64,000 nt of DNA from Blasia pusilla (taxonomy: Eukaryota; Marchantiophyta; Marchantiopsida; Blasiales), in NCBI GenBank assembly GCA_050084515.1, contig CM114272.1, positions 31,682,001 to 31,746,000 of the forward strand. Reading direction: 5' to 3'. Both the position numbers and the translations under genes were made by a program. Under the pieces are notes generated by a model, which worked only from the letters and a program-made list of their open reading frames with translations, made no database searches and was not told the DNA's origin. Within the stretch, counting starts at the first letter, position 1; every line of letters begins with the position of its first letter. Positions 11,005-24,133 of this stretch are shown in pieces.

Positions 11005-11110
11005 GTTGTGGTACACTTGCGTTTGTGGATACTCTCGTCTATTTGATGTATGTATGTGCGTATGGTATGTCAGCGATGTATGTTGTATGACGATGTGGAT
11101 TCGCACGACA
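11005..11110 (+). repeat. Extra LTR segment A at the element's right end
   Basis: This 106-bp piece repeats 10532-10637 with few differences and ends GCACGACA directly before the target duplication gagt. It is the segment missing from the left LTR. Confidence 0.85.
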
Positions 11111-11390
11111 GAGTAGAGGGAGAATCATTGGGTGGCGGAGGGCTCTGACCAAGAATTGTGGTGCACGTCACATGCAACAACCCAATCTGGAGCCCCATGA
11201 TAGACACCATCGAGGTTTGAACGCTTGATGTCGATCCCATTTCCTATGACAGAGATTTGGTCTTGCAAACTCCCATTGTATATATTCGATGGGCAATCAT
11301 TCAAGCTCTATTGCAACTAAGTCTCATGTTGTGCCACTCATATCACTCGATCGTAGTTCTTACAGTCGGGATAGATCCGCGAAATCAAGT
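11111..11390 (+). repeat. Right part of split 380-bp repeat (copy 1)
   Basis: Resumes the repeat interrupted at 1357 and matches 11629-11919. Both copies end at AAATCAAGT and diverge after it. Confidence 0.8.
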
Positions 11391-11540
11391 CCGATCCTGC
11401 TCACTACTCCCTTCCTCTGAGTTGCATGGCCAGGCGGTTTTGAATGTACGTGCGTACACACATTTTGACGTTCAATTAAGGCTCGAGCGGCTAGGGAGCT
11501 CTCCCCATCGCCCTCGGTCAGTCAAAACGAGGGCGAGTTG

Positions 11541-11919
11541 TTGATTTGAAAAGGGAATTCCTTGGAATAGGCTCGAAAACTACTGCCATCGATCGGCAGA
11601 TAGTTTTGGTAGGTGCTTTCTAATGTCAGAGTAGAGGGAGAATCGTTGGGTGTCGGAGGGCTCGGTCCAAGAATTGTGGTGGACGTCAACTGCAACAATC
11701 TAATCACAAGCTCCATGATAGACACCATCAAGTTTTGAACGCTTGATGTCGATCCCATTTCTTATGACTCAAATTTGGTCTTGCAAAGTCCCATTATTTA
11801 TATTTGGTGGGCAGCCATTGAGCAGCCATTCAAGCTCTGTCGTAGCGAAGTCTCTTATTGTGCCCCTCAGATCACTTGATCGTAGTGTTTACAGTTGGGA
11901 TGGATTTGCGAAATCAAGT
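11541..11919 (+). repeat. Uninterrupted 380-bp repeat (copy 2)
   Basis: A direct repeat of 1264-1357 joined to 11111-11390. It keeps the site where the retrotransposon inserted in copy 1 (taatgtcagagtagag near 11621). Its downstream sequence resembles 18425-18525, so the repeat may itself derive from an LTR of the related gypsy family. Confidence 0.75.
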
Positions 11920-12540
11920 AGAGCACCTTTGGAGATACTAGAGGAGAGCCTCAAGAGGTCGAGGATGACCTGCTGAGGCCACGGGTAACCTTAGAGAGTA
12001 GGTTTCCCCTTCGTTTCGGTTCATTTGGAGCCATATAGAGAAACTCACTATTTTGGGTAAGTTTCCATTTGGAGTATAGTTGACTTTCCACTTTGGGAAG
12101 TGGCCCTTGACCCGCTACAGAAGGTCAAGATCCAAGGAGGTTTCCTACAAGCATAAGTTACCGAGGAGAGAGCTTGGGAGAGAGAAGGGGATATACCTCC
12201 AAGAGAGAGAGCTTGAGAGCTCATTCTTTCTTTGTTCAACCTTTTGGCATGAGGCGGCGGAGCTATGGTCCTCCTCGCCTTGTGTGGGTAATCCAAGCAT
12301 CTCATTAGGAGAGTGGGTTTGGTTTGACATGAGAGAGAGTGCACACCATGGAGAGTTTGGTGTGAGACATTGATGTGAGATGTCATTGATTTTAATTGGA
12401 AATATTTTGGAACTTTTCGTCTCGTTGTTTGGATGCCATGAGTTAGCATGGGATCGTGCGTATTTGTGTGTATGCATGGTGACAACGATGTATGTTGTGT
12501 AGCGATGTGTATGCACACAACAAAGATCTTGAGAGAATTC
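11920..12540 (+). repeat. LTR debris of the related gypsy family
   Basis: 11920-12015 matches 18425-18525. 12385-12525 (from TTGGAAATATTTTGG to GTATGCACACAAC) matches 18263-18395, the LTR beginning of the second PHD-bearing element. Between them (12016-12384) I see no coding sequence. Confidence 0.6.
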
Positions 12541-12607
12541 ATTCTTGAGAAGACTATCCCTTTTATAAATCATAGTCCTATAAGAGGATGTGTAATAGAA
12601 CTTAGAT

Positions 12608-13540
12608 GAGATATTTGGACAAGATGGAAAATGAAAAGACCTTATTTTGATTGAAGGTGTAAGGGCAAGGGTCAAAAAAATGAATTAAAAAATTTTGAGT
12701 TTTTGATCACAACTCCATTTTCCTTGAAACTTTGCTAAACTATGGGGATCAAGTGTACAAAATTTCAGCCCTTAGATAAGATATATGGACAAGATGGAAA
12801 ATAAAAAGACCCTATTTTCATTAAGGGTTTAATAGTGCGGGTCCAAAAATGAGTTAACAATTTTTGAGCTTTTCGTGAGAGCTCTAATTTTCTTGAAACT
12901 TTGCAAGAGAGTTACATAGACCTTGAGGATCAAGTTTACCAAATTTAAGATTAAAATGAGATACTTGGACAAGATGGAAAATGAAAAGATCCTATTTTCA
13001 TTGAACGTTTAATGGCGTGGGTCTAATAATGACTTGATAATTTTTGAGCTTTTGGTCACAGCTCTATTTTTCTTGAAACTTTCCAAGACAGCTACATAAT
13101 CCATAAAGATAAAGTGTACCAAATTTCAGCCTTAGATCCGATACTTGGACTAGATGGAAAAAGGAAAGACCCTATTTTTATTGAAGGTGTAATGGCACGG
13201 TTCAAAAAATGAGTTCATAATTTTTTAGGTCTTGGGAACAACTGGATTTTGCCTGAAAATTTGCAAAAGAACTACATACACCATGGGGATCAAACGTAAC
13301 AAATTTCAGCTCTAGATAAGATACGTGGACGAGATGGAAATGAAAAGATCCTACTTTTATTGAAGGTTTAATGGCACGGGTTGAGACTCCAAAAATGAGT
13401 TAACAAGTTTTGAGCTTTTGGTGACAACTCCATTTTGCTTGAAACTTCGGAGATGGCTTGCATACACTTTGGGGATCAAATGTGCCAAATTTAAGGTCAA
13501 GAGGAGATTGTTGAACAAGAGGGAAATGGAAAGACCCTCT
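12608..13540 (+). repeat. Satellite: five tandem 180-bp units
   Basis: Anchors of the form GATAyttGGACaAGATGGAAA begin at 12611, 12781, 12961, 13141, 13321 and 13507, spacings of 170, 180, 180, 180 and 186 bp. Each unit carries the same internal landmarks: AAAATGAGTTAAC-like, TTTTGAGCTTTTGG, CTTGAAACTTTGC and GGGGATCAA. Units are diverged by substitutions and small indels. A nucleosome-length period is typical of plant centromeric or pericentromeric satellites, but no family was identified. Confidence 0.9.
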
Positions 13541-14399
13541 TTTTCCATAAATAGGTGAGAATGAATTATGCCATGACTTATAGATTCCATTTTATATATG
13601 GGAATTATTTTAAATGACATTTCCCATTGATATTTTTAGTTTAAAATTACAGAAAAAAATTCTCAGATTTTGTAATAAGATTTCCGGTCTTGACACATTC
13701 TGATATTGTCTATGATTATTTACTAGATAGTATGCCAGTGCATGCACACGAGAATGATTTATTTCTTTAGTTTAAAATTTTATTTTTTAAAAATCAAAGA
13801 TAGTTTTGAAATGGCTCACAAAATTTCACGTTGAGTATAATTTAACTCCTAAATTATTATTCTAATAATTTCCAAGTTCCCTAACTGATTTCACTCTACC
13901 ATAAAAGATTAAACAATACCTATTGATCCCATGGCACTCTTCCCACCAAAATACAATATACTAAGTTAATTATTAGTTAATTTGAATTAATAATTTAATT
14001 TCCCTTTTCTTTCAAAATCAGTTTCCTTTTGAGCGGGTCCCAATATTATTAATATTAATATTTTCAAATTAATGATATATAGATATATAGATTATTTTTT
14101 CTTAATATTATTTAAAGGAGTAAAAATATTCCATTCTTCTAAAAAATTCATTCCTCATTTACAATTTATATGATACCTGATTCACTTAAATAATGGTACC
14201 CTTCCTAAAAATTTTAACAATTTCTACTATTTCTCCATTAAAATTAATTTTCCCTTCTTATCAATTATTAATTGAGTGAATAAACTATAATTTTTTTAAT
14301 ATTTTGTCTCATTATCCAATTATTTTTATGGTATAGCAAGGATCATTGTTATGATGTAAATTAATAAAAACACTAAATAATAAATAATGAATACAAATA
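13541..14399. other. AT-rich intergenic DNA
   Basis: Very AT-rich, with runs such as TTAATATTATT. No gene, RNA or repeat structure was recognised. Confidence 0.6.
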
Positions 14400-17330
14400 T
14401 TCTTGTCCGTTTCAAATATAGTAGGGTTTCTCATCTCATCCTCAAAGAGCACGAGAGATGTTACTCATGAAAATAAAGATAGTGCACCTTAGATAGTCGG
14501 GTGCCAAAAGAAAAGGCTACTCTACTAGATCACTTTTTTCATATGCATCTTTGGCTAGAGCATGTTTGAACCAAGTGCATCACCAAATGTTTCTTGTACG
14601 GGTGCGTCTATTAAATTCTGCATCCACAAGGCATGTTCTGGTTTGTGATCAACCCTCACCATGCCTAGGGGGATGTCCTTGGCATGGAACTTGTCCTTTC
14701 CACCAAAACCTGATATGACTCATGACCCAAGCACCATCCTATTCAACTTTGGCTTGGTGAGTAATACGTGATCCCCAATTCGTAGCTACAAGAATACAGA
14801 GGAAGGGCATTTAGTTAGTACCTATTCAAATTCTGCCCACATGCCTTTGCACCATCAACCTCAAAATAAAAAACTACTATGAATTACTTGTTTGAAAGAC
14901 CATATCCATTTTGGAAGATAATGCGAAAAGTTCACAAGTCCTAGATGACCATTTCATTATCCAGAATAAGGAATATTAGTGTCATCATATGAACCTTGAA
15001 TAGAAGAGACCATTGTAGGCGAGAGGATTTACCTTAGTTCTTTTCTTGGACGAGCCGGATCTGATTTCACTTTCCTCCTCATTCAAACTATCAGATTGTA
15101 GCCTAGACTTCTGTCTTTTGACTGGTGATGATTTTGCTTGGCTGTCCATTCTCATGTTTTCTACACATTATATACGCCAAGGTCCATTGACTGATGTAGG
15201 ATGAAATGACTACCGTTTTGAGGATGGATTGAAAACTATGCCAATGAGCCATTCATTATGTGATGATGTCATACTTACGAGTAATCAGAGTATATATCGT
15301 CATCTCCTCTTGTTGCTCTGTTCTGGCACTTCTACAAAAAATCCAAGTAATGAGAAATGAATTGTAAAACCAGGTTCTTCCCTTCAATAAGTAATTGTAT
15401 TATAAGACCCTATATCTAGTGAAGCTAAACTCACTCCTTACCACGAGATTGTGTAGTTGCCACTGCCTCTTTTTGTGTAGAGATCTTCCTCTTTCTTGTT
15501 TGTCTTGCTTCAAACGTTGGTGTAGGTTCAACAATGACTATAAGCTACTCAAAACAAAGGAAGTCAATTATAAAATACTCATGCTACAAAGATCAAGCAA
15601 GTATTATCATCGAAAATCGCGGATGGAAGAGTGAGAATGGGCTACTTGATGTTAGCTTCTCATGCCTTGTTGCAAATACATGAGAATTTGATGGCAAGCC
15701 AGGAACTAGAAATATGGTGTGTGTTGAAGACATATCTTTCGGAGTAAGCTTGGACATCATTTCCATGAGTACACCTAATGCTTTGTTTTGCCTTTCCATT
15801 TGAAACTTCACATCATCCAAATTTTTGCTCCACTTCTTTTCCACTTCTTCCAATTGAGTAGTGACCCTAGATTCCACACTTTGCCTGTATAAACTAACGA
15901 TCAGTTTGGTATAGAAAAAACATCAGTTTTGCAACAAGACAACCACATTACAACCATGATTCTGACTCCATGATACAACCTGATTAAGGATATGATACTA
16001 ACTCCATGACACAACCAGATTAAGATCATGACATTAGTTGTGTCAAGCAAAGGGGTTAGAATAGAGTTATGCATTTACATTTACCACTGAACTCAATTGT
16101 GTGAAACCTGGTTGTTTAGGAAACTCGTCTCTCTCCATAGATTTCACTCCCATGCCCAAGGATTCCTTTGAGGTAAGTTAAAGAACATGTTGCATCAGCA
16201 CATGCTCCTTAAGTACATCCGATTCTTAATTTCATGCGTGTGAAAGGGTTCAACGCAAATATGGAAATGGAGCAATAATGGAAGTTCTCTACCATTCTGG
16301 AACTTTAGTAAGAAAACTAGTTCTATACATTTGAGATGACTTACATCAAGTTGTCAAGACCTATATGGCGAGAGAAATTTAAAGTCAAGACCTTGGCCCT
16401 TGCTCAAGCCATCTTTTCTGCCTTCATTTTTCCCTCCTGAGAAAGCCAATAATCTTCTAATCGATTCCATGACTCCTCATCGGTTTCAAGGTGACATGGG
16501 ATTGCACACTAAGCCCCATGTAGTGTCCAATAGTTCTTGACATTGGACCGCTCTGTTTTCAATAGTTGTGCTTTTTTTTCTTCATGGAATCAAATGAAAG
16601 AGTTAATATACCCACATATATGTATGCGACAAGGATGTGATTTTGGAAAGTATCCATGCTGATTCTTTTTACTAATCTCAATGCATGACAAGTCCAAGTA
16701 CCTCATTGCCCATACTTGGAAGTTTAGGCGACGCAATACCATTAGGCATGAGCTCACATCTAGATCTTAAGTTTTGCTCCTTCCTTATGGAGACATCATG
16801 AGCCTACAAGTTACGCTTTGTGCGACTCCGCCGTTCTCCTACAAATACACCAACATCCCAATTCTCGAATGTCAGTCATAGATGCCTTGGAATTTATAGA
16901 AAATGTAACTTGTAAAATATGCACCATAACAACGAGAATCCATTCAATCAGGACCATGGGGAACAATACACACAATAAATCCAACACAAAGGGAACCAAG
17001 CGAGGAGTTACTTGTAGATGCACGTGCTTGTAGGGTTACATTTTTTGTGGATCTTGACAAGGATGCAAGGCGCGTTTCACTTTGACATATGGTAGAGTTA
17101 CGCCTCTGTTCTCTCGAATTGTTTTTTTGTGTCCGCCGCATAAGGGTGTTAGAGTTCTCTACCGAGGGAGATTTTATTGTTGGGAGTGCATGACTTGGAG
17201 CAGATAAGGACCGTTGATTTGGTCCTTGCAAGTTTTTTGTGTCAATGCTCCAACTCCACACTTGCATCCATTGCCTTGTGAGGCCTTGTGTGATCAGATG
17301 CTGATCGACAGTACCACTTTGCGAGATCAT
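14400..17330 (-). pseudogene. Decayed Ptta/En/Spm-type transposase gene
   Basis: Reading the minus strand, pieces typical of this plant transposase family appear in order. The N-terminal part (17330-16944) contains MRRTQKNNSREQRRNS. A block near 16500-16390 contains WNRLEDYWLSQEGKMKAEKM. A piece near 16150 reads KESLGMGVKSMERDEFPKQP. A coiled-coil stretch at 15877-15640 contains EEVEKKWSKNLDDVKFQME. A C-terminal exon near 14795-14600 contains PKLNRMVLG and ISGFGGKDKFHAKDIPLGM and is shared with 69-242. Stops interrupt several blocks. Terminal inverted repeats were not defined. Confidence 0.55.
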
Positions 17331-17334
17331 TCTG

Positions 17335-18085
17335 AGGAAGATTGACTATCGGAGAGGGTTATGTCGATGGTGAAGAGAGGTTTACATAACTATGGCTTGC
17401 AGAGAGGTCACTTAGGAGATTGGGACCTCTAGTTGTCGTGGTTGCCGATGGGATACAAATTTAATGCATCTTTGTCACCTTATTTGTTGCTTCATGGCAG
17501 AAAGCTGGATTTACCTACGGCCATTCGTCGAGATTATGGTGAGGTGTTGAACCTTGATGATCCTGATGTATGGATTGAAGCATGTTCTCACAAGGTTGAG
17601 TTATTTTGGAGAATGATGCCTATGACGTTTGAGAACTTGGCAATTGCGCAACATTGAGATACTTTGAGGTATGCAACTATTCGAGGAGGTGGTTATCAAC
17701 CGACTATCTGAAGGTTTTATTAGGTAGACTATGTCTATTTGGAGCAAACGACACCTAGAACATTGGATGTGATTGCAGGGTGCTCTATCTTGAGAGTGTG
17801 TGAGGTTTTTCCATCTAGTGTTTTCTAATTGGAGGGATGGTATGCTCTGGAAGGACCACGTGCGTAATTGTGCGCCATGTCACCTTCCTAACATTGTCGG
17901 TATAGTTGATCCAAGCTTAGCAATCGTTCCTACAGGCTTGCGCTATATGTTGTGTGGTTCCGCCCATGGTGCATCCACTATGCTAGTCTGTGATAAATAT
18001 TCGATAGGATGTCATATGACATGTCTGACGCCACCTCTCACTAGGGATCCTCAGGCACTATGGATATGCCCTAGATGTACATAAA
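17335..18085 (+). pseudogene. Integrase C-terminus and PHD finger of a second gypsy element
   Basis: The first block matches the integrase of the 1358-11110 element from ERVMSMVKRGLHNYGLQRGH through YLLLHGRKLDLPTAIRRDYG to the barrel-like segment. The PHD region (17940-18085) ends WICPRCT plus stop, but two PHD cysteines are Tyr (RYMLCG and CDKYS), so the finger is broken. Only the 3' end of the element remains; the upstream gypsy sequence is absent and transposase-like DNA abuts it. Confidence 0.8.
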
Positions 18086-18530
18086 GTAGGTAGTTATCGA
18101 TTTTGATTTGTGTCTGTGATATGGATGACAAGAAGGCGATTAACAATGGGACCATATAAGCACCCAAACTTTTTGCTCTTAGCGTCCGAGAGATTATGTC
18201 ATGGTAGGAAGGGATAGATAAATATCTGGTGTGCGGGAACCGAACCACCAACTAAGGGGCGATTGGAGATATTTTGGTACTTTTTGTCTCGATGTCTCGA
18301 TGTTTGGACGTCGTGAGCTAGCACGGGATCGTGCGTGTTTGTGTGTATGTTCAATGATAATGATGTATGTTGTGTAGCGATGTGTATGCGCACGATAGCC
18401 ATCATGTTTATTAGGATGGATCGACCAGATCTAGTAGAGTGCCTTCAGAGATACTGGAAGACAGTCTAAGGAGGTGGAGGATGACATGCTAGGGCCTTGG
18501 GTAACCTAAGAGAGCATGTTTCCCCTTTGT
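18086..18530 (+). repeat. 3' end and LTR of the second gypsy element
   Basis: Starts after the pol stop, carries a polypurine tract AAGGGGCGA (18254-18262), then an LTR beginning TTGGAGATATTTTGG that corresponds to segment A of the first element (to about 18395) and continues with a B-like part. The same sequences occur at 12385-12525 and 11895-12015. Confidence 0.65.
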
Positions 18531-18579
18531 CCAACCGATCTCCCGTCCGTTCTTGAGTCCCCCTCGGAGCTCCTCCAGC

Positions 18580-18779
18580 CCGTAATGTACGGCCAGGCTA
18601 TTCGAGCCTGCACCCATTTTTTAGCCCGCATTAGGCCGGATTAGGCGCGTGCCTGTGCCCGTTGTGCATAAGCATGAGAGTACCCAATGGAATCCCAACC
18701 TGCTCTGCGGGTCGCGCGAGGGCTTCATGCGGGCTAAAAAAATGGCTGTGGACTCGGCCAATCGGGATCTACATTACCG
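18580..18779. mobile_element. Small MITE-like element with imperfect inverted ends
   Basis: A 200-bp block begins CCGTAATGTA and ends TACATTACCGG. The inner parts of the ends pair best, TTTTTTAGCCCGCAT against ATGCGGGCTAAAAAA, giving imperfect inverted repeats of about 50 bp. There is no coding capacity. The target duplication is not evident. Confidence 0.45.
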
Positions 18780-21700
18780 GCTTGATTGGCTCTAGGGCAC
18801 GCTCAAGTGCACGCCGCAGGTACTCGAACCCGCACAAACACGTCTGTCCTAGGGACGAACATGTCCGCAGACACGGACTTTGTTCGTGTGCAACGCTAAG
18901 TGCCAACAGATGCCTAGTTTCATGACGATCCACGCCCTCAACCCAAGTGTCTAGCGTTGTGGCGCCCCATTGTCTTAGAAGTTTTTTCTGAAAATTTAAT
19001 TTCCAAAAATTCTGCAGAATTTTTTTGGTTCAACTTTGGACATGCCTCTCAACAAAAAACTCATCCTACTTCGTCACGTATCCTCTTGGGTGGCTTCTTA
19101 TTGAGATACGCGTCCCTTCTAATTCATTAATCACATCTAACTAACTTAGAGCAAATGGGTATAACATTGGTACTCATCATTAAGCCATGCATCCACTAAT
19201 ATTTATTTTGAGACAATCATTTTTATAACTTCATACTTTCTAGATTCCATTCAAATGTGGCAACAAGTTACTTAACCTTGAGGACAAGCCATACTTTTCC
19301 TAGATTATGGATTCCATGACTAATATCCCATTTTCTTGGCATGTCAAAATAAAGAAAAACTTATAGTTTTAATGTAGGCTCTTAAGAATCTTTCAAAATA
19401 TGAAAGAGAATCTACATGTATGTTACTCACATTCCCGTGTGATTAGGATAACATCTCTTTTGCCATTTCTTTTCATTTATTTGGAGCTTAGTTCAATAAT
19501 TTTAAACTAAAAGAGTTGATTTGAGTAGAGAAATCCATGCAAGGTACTCCGTACAACCGCAATCCATTGTAATATATGGGTAAACGTGTCTACATGTCTT
19601 AAAAGCTTAACAATGATAGCAAAAACTCATTTTCCTTTCTCTAAAAATGAAATTTATTCTCCATTGAATTAAGCTAGTGTAGGATACACTAGCGACCAGC
19701 CGGAGGATCCACCTCTTTTTAGGGTTGAAGGTAGGCTGTTTAGGGCTAGAGCTAAACAGCCTACCTTCACTACATACAAATACGGAAAGTCACAAACACT
19801 TTTGAATCTTTTAAGAATTGTGACTTTTCCATAGTAAAATGAACTCCTGTAACGGGCATGGCACCCACACTTCTTTCCAGAAAAGCAGTAACCGGACGAA
19901 TTTGCTCATTTTTACTCCCCTCAATTAAAGGTCGAGTGGAGATCATATGCTTTGGAGTTTAACGATAAGTGTTAAATCAATCGGCTGGGTGGAGAGCGTT
20001 CGAAATACCTTTGAGCCTAATTTCCGGGGAGAACCGGGGTTACGCCCTGAGCTAGCCGGAAGAATTTGAGAATTTCCGATTCAGTTACTGACAGGCAGGG
20101 TTTCCTTTGTATTTGTATCTCTTTTAGCCGGCCGGAATAAGACTTCGAAAATTGCCGCTCGGTTTTATATAGACCGGGAATGAACCGGTTATCACTCCCC
20201 GGACCCTGCTGTGGAGAACGAATTCGAAGGTACACTTAGGGTTGCGAGAGTGACCCCAATAAAGCAACTAGAGCCGTCGTTGATGGAAGTCGGCACCTTA
20301 CGGTTGCCGAAAACCGGCTTTGAGCAGCCCGGATCGTGGTCGATTAGTAGGAAATTACGTCACATCTCTGCAGTAGGCCAACGTTTCACGTGTTTGCTCG
20401 ATAGTGGTAAGGAAAATAATGAGAAAATATATTGGACTGTGGTTGAAATACCCAAATGAACAAAATTGTGACAATATTTGAAGTCGGTCGCGGGGCCCCT
20501 AATTAAGCAAATACCTGCTAGGTACAGTTTAACAGTCCACACGCAGCTGGCTGGCACTGGCTTAGGAGCTGCAGCCGAATTCTGGAGCTAAGGTCTGGGG
20601 AGGGGCTATGTGATCACATGAGCTTCAAATATATAATACAACTGACGTAACGGGGAACCGGGCTTACCCTGCGGATTGCCGAGTGCGCATCGATGATGTG
20701 TGTATTGCCAGTCAATTCGCCAAACCCCAGTCTGCGACTCCGCAATTGTTCACATATGGTCAACTCTCCTAAACTGGATTCACCGGAGGAGCTGTCACGA
20801 GACCCGGCCTTCGTCGTTTTGCTAAGTCATGCAATTGGTCAGGACGAAAAATGCGGACTTATGTGTAATTGAGGAGTGCACCATTTCCCAAGATCGTGCT
20901 ATATATGCCGACGTATTTCCGGTTTACAGAAAGCACACGCGTTTGATAGATAGATTTGCTCCACAGGAATTCTTCTCGTATTTCAGGGGATAACATGAAC
21001 GTCTTGTGGTATCCTTTGCCACCCTACGTGATCCATGTGTTTACTATTTTTGAATTAAAAAAAACTAGATGGTGCCCTGTAGCTCACGCTTTTTCATTTT
21101 ATAGAGCACAAGTTATACGTTTAATCTCGTTACTAATATTAATATCTTAAAATTTAAATTGATATTTTAAAGTTTGAAAATTTTAAAAATTAATTTGGAA
21201 GTTAATTTTAGCTTTGAGACTTCTAAGATTAATCCAAATTATTAAAAAAAATTCAAATCCTTCTTTAGAGTCATGCTCTTGCCTATCACATTCTAAAAAA
21301 TTCTTTCCCGGTTTTCCACATGTGAAATTGAAAAAGAAACCCCTACAAGACTTTTATAACCGCAGCATATAAAGAAAAGACCTCATTTAGAGCTAGAATG
21401 GGAAGTTTTGGAGGGTGTCCTATAACAAAGTGGGAAATCTTTATTTGTTAAATTAGACAGAAAAGAACTTCAATTCCAGTTCCTCCCATTCTTTGTATTT
21501 CATTTTATTATGAACTCAACTTTCATTCCTACGCAATATATTTTTGATGGAAGTATGATAGAAACATCACGAAACCTTTCCATTACGGACTTTATGTACG
21601 TATGATAGAAACATCACGAACCTTTCCATTATAATAATGTGGAAAAATAATTAAATTCAATAAATAGGCATAATTAGGAAATTAGGAATTTCTTTGCTAA

Positions 21701-22427
21701 ATTAAAAAATGGTACCTGCACTCTATGAAAAAGAGGCGGGTGAAAGGAATACCTGGAGCTGGAGCATAGATTGGTGGGATATCCCACCAATCTGTATTGA
21801 GAGGCCAAAACGCAAAACTCAGAGGCTTGGAAGATGTGTCTAGAATACGTCAGCTGCATAGTCAAAATTGAGGACATTTTATTGGGAGACAATTAATCAA
21901 ACTGGGAGACTCAGATTCAGCTAGCTTATTTTCATCCGAAGGTATTGAAGATTATTCCCATTTGAGGCAGGAGAACGGCGCAATTAGCTGCAAGGAACAC
22001 GATTCCGACAAGTGCAGGGAGATCTTCCTCGACCTCTTGCTCGCTGGAGACTCATTAAATACGTAAACATACGAATTTCCAACGTACAATTGTTAGCTTA
22101 ATTCGAAGAAATACACGATGGACTCCCATCGGCACTGGAATGGGAGAGCTACAGCTAGATGGGAATAGCTCCAGCTCCGAACTTCCTGATCGGTCTACGA
22201 TTCCATGTCGTTCTCTTCGAGTACTGTCGTCTAGGTCGACAGTGAGACTATTGAGCGTCTGTACCTCTCTCTAGTCAAGTGCGGCCCGTATGCGTCGCAG
22301 GTAGCGAATCAGGTGTAAATCGAAGAGATTCGTCTTCTTGCGGGCTGGGCAAGCTATTACTTGCGTACTCATTGGCGCAGGACTGGGCAGTTACATCTGG
22401 TGGAATACGTATACGAAGGTAGGAGAT
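18780..22427. other. Intergenic region upstream of first peroxidase
   Basis: No supported gene. It contains an 18-bp perfect inverted repeat (19726-19743 / 19752-19769), a perfect 26-bp palindrome (21768-21793) and a short direct repeat of GTATGATAGAAACATCACGA (about 21552 and 21600). CCGG-rich sequence lies at 20020-20200. Confidence 0.5.
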
Positions 22428-22433
22428 CGTCAC

Positions 22434-22510
22434 TATAAAGAGAGCTTCTTGCGTGGGTTGTAATTGTAGTTCACTCCGGGACTATTATCTCGAGCGCTAC
22501 TCAGTGCTTG
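22434..22510 (+). promoter_or_regulatory. TATA box and conserved promoter block of peroxidase 1
   Basis: TATAAAG (22434-22440) lies 189 bp upstream of the ATG. A GTAGTTCACTCC-like box and TATTATCTCGAGCGCTA follow within 60 bp. The same order and similar spacing occur upstream of the peroxidases at 39564 and 46407. Confidence 0.7.
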
Positions 22511-22622
22511 AGACGTATAGACGGAGACTTGCAAATACCCTAACAAAGCTGGCGTAGGAAAACGCGAGAGTTTGGTTTGCTCGATTTCTCTTACATCTTG
22601 ATATAAAGTACGAAAGCTAGTC

Positions 22623-24133
<1,511 letters not shown>

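Larger units (their letters stand above)
1358..11110 (+). mobile_element. Ty3/gypsy retrotransposon with methyltransferase and PHD domains
   Basis: A 9.75-kb insertion begins TGTCATGACC, ends GCACGACA, and is flanked by gagt (5 bp, agagt, if the terminal A is shared). The unoccupied site survives in the second repeat copy near 11621-11640. Inside, in order, are a gag-like gene, an aspartyl protease region, a cytosine-C5 methyltransferase domain, reverse transcriptase with YIDD, RNase H, an integrase with zinc-binding and DDE motifs, and a PHD finger. RT followed by integrase defines Ty3/gypsy order. Coding is broken by several frameshifts and stops, so the copy is dead. The LTR segments are oddly arranged: with A about 106 bp and B about 366 bp, the order is B-internal-A-B-A. 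Confidence 0.9.

Noticed and set aside
12048-12675. Two overlapping minus-strand frames of about 170 codons
   Set aside because: They lie across LTR debris, overlap in different frames and show no domain.
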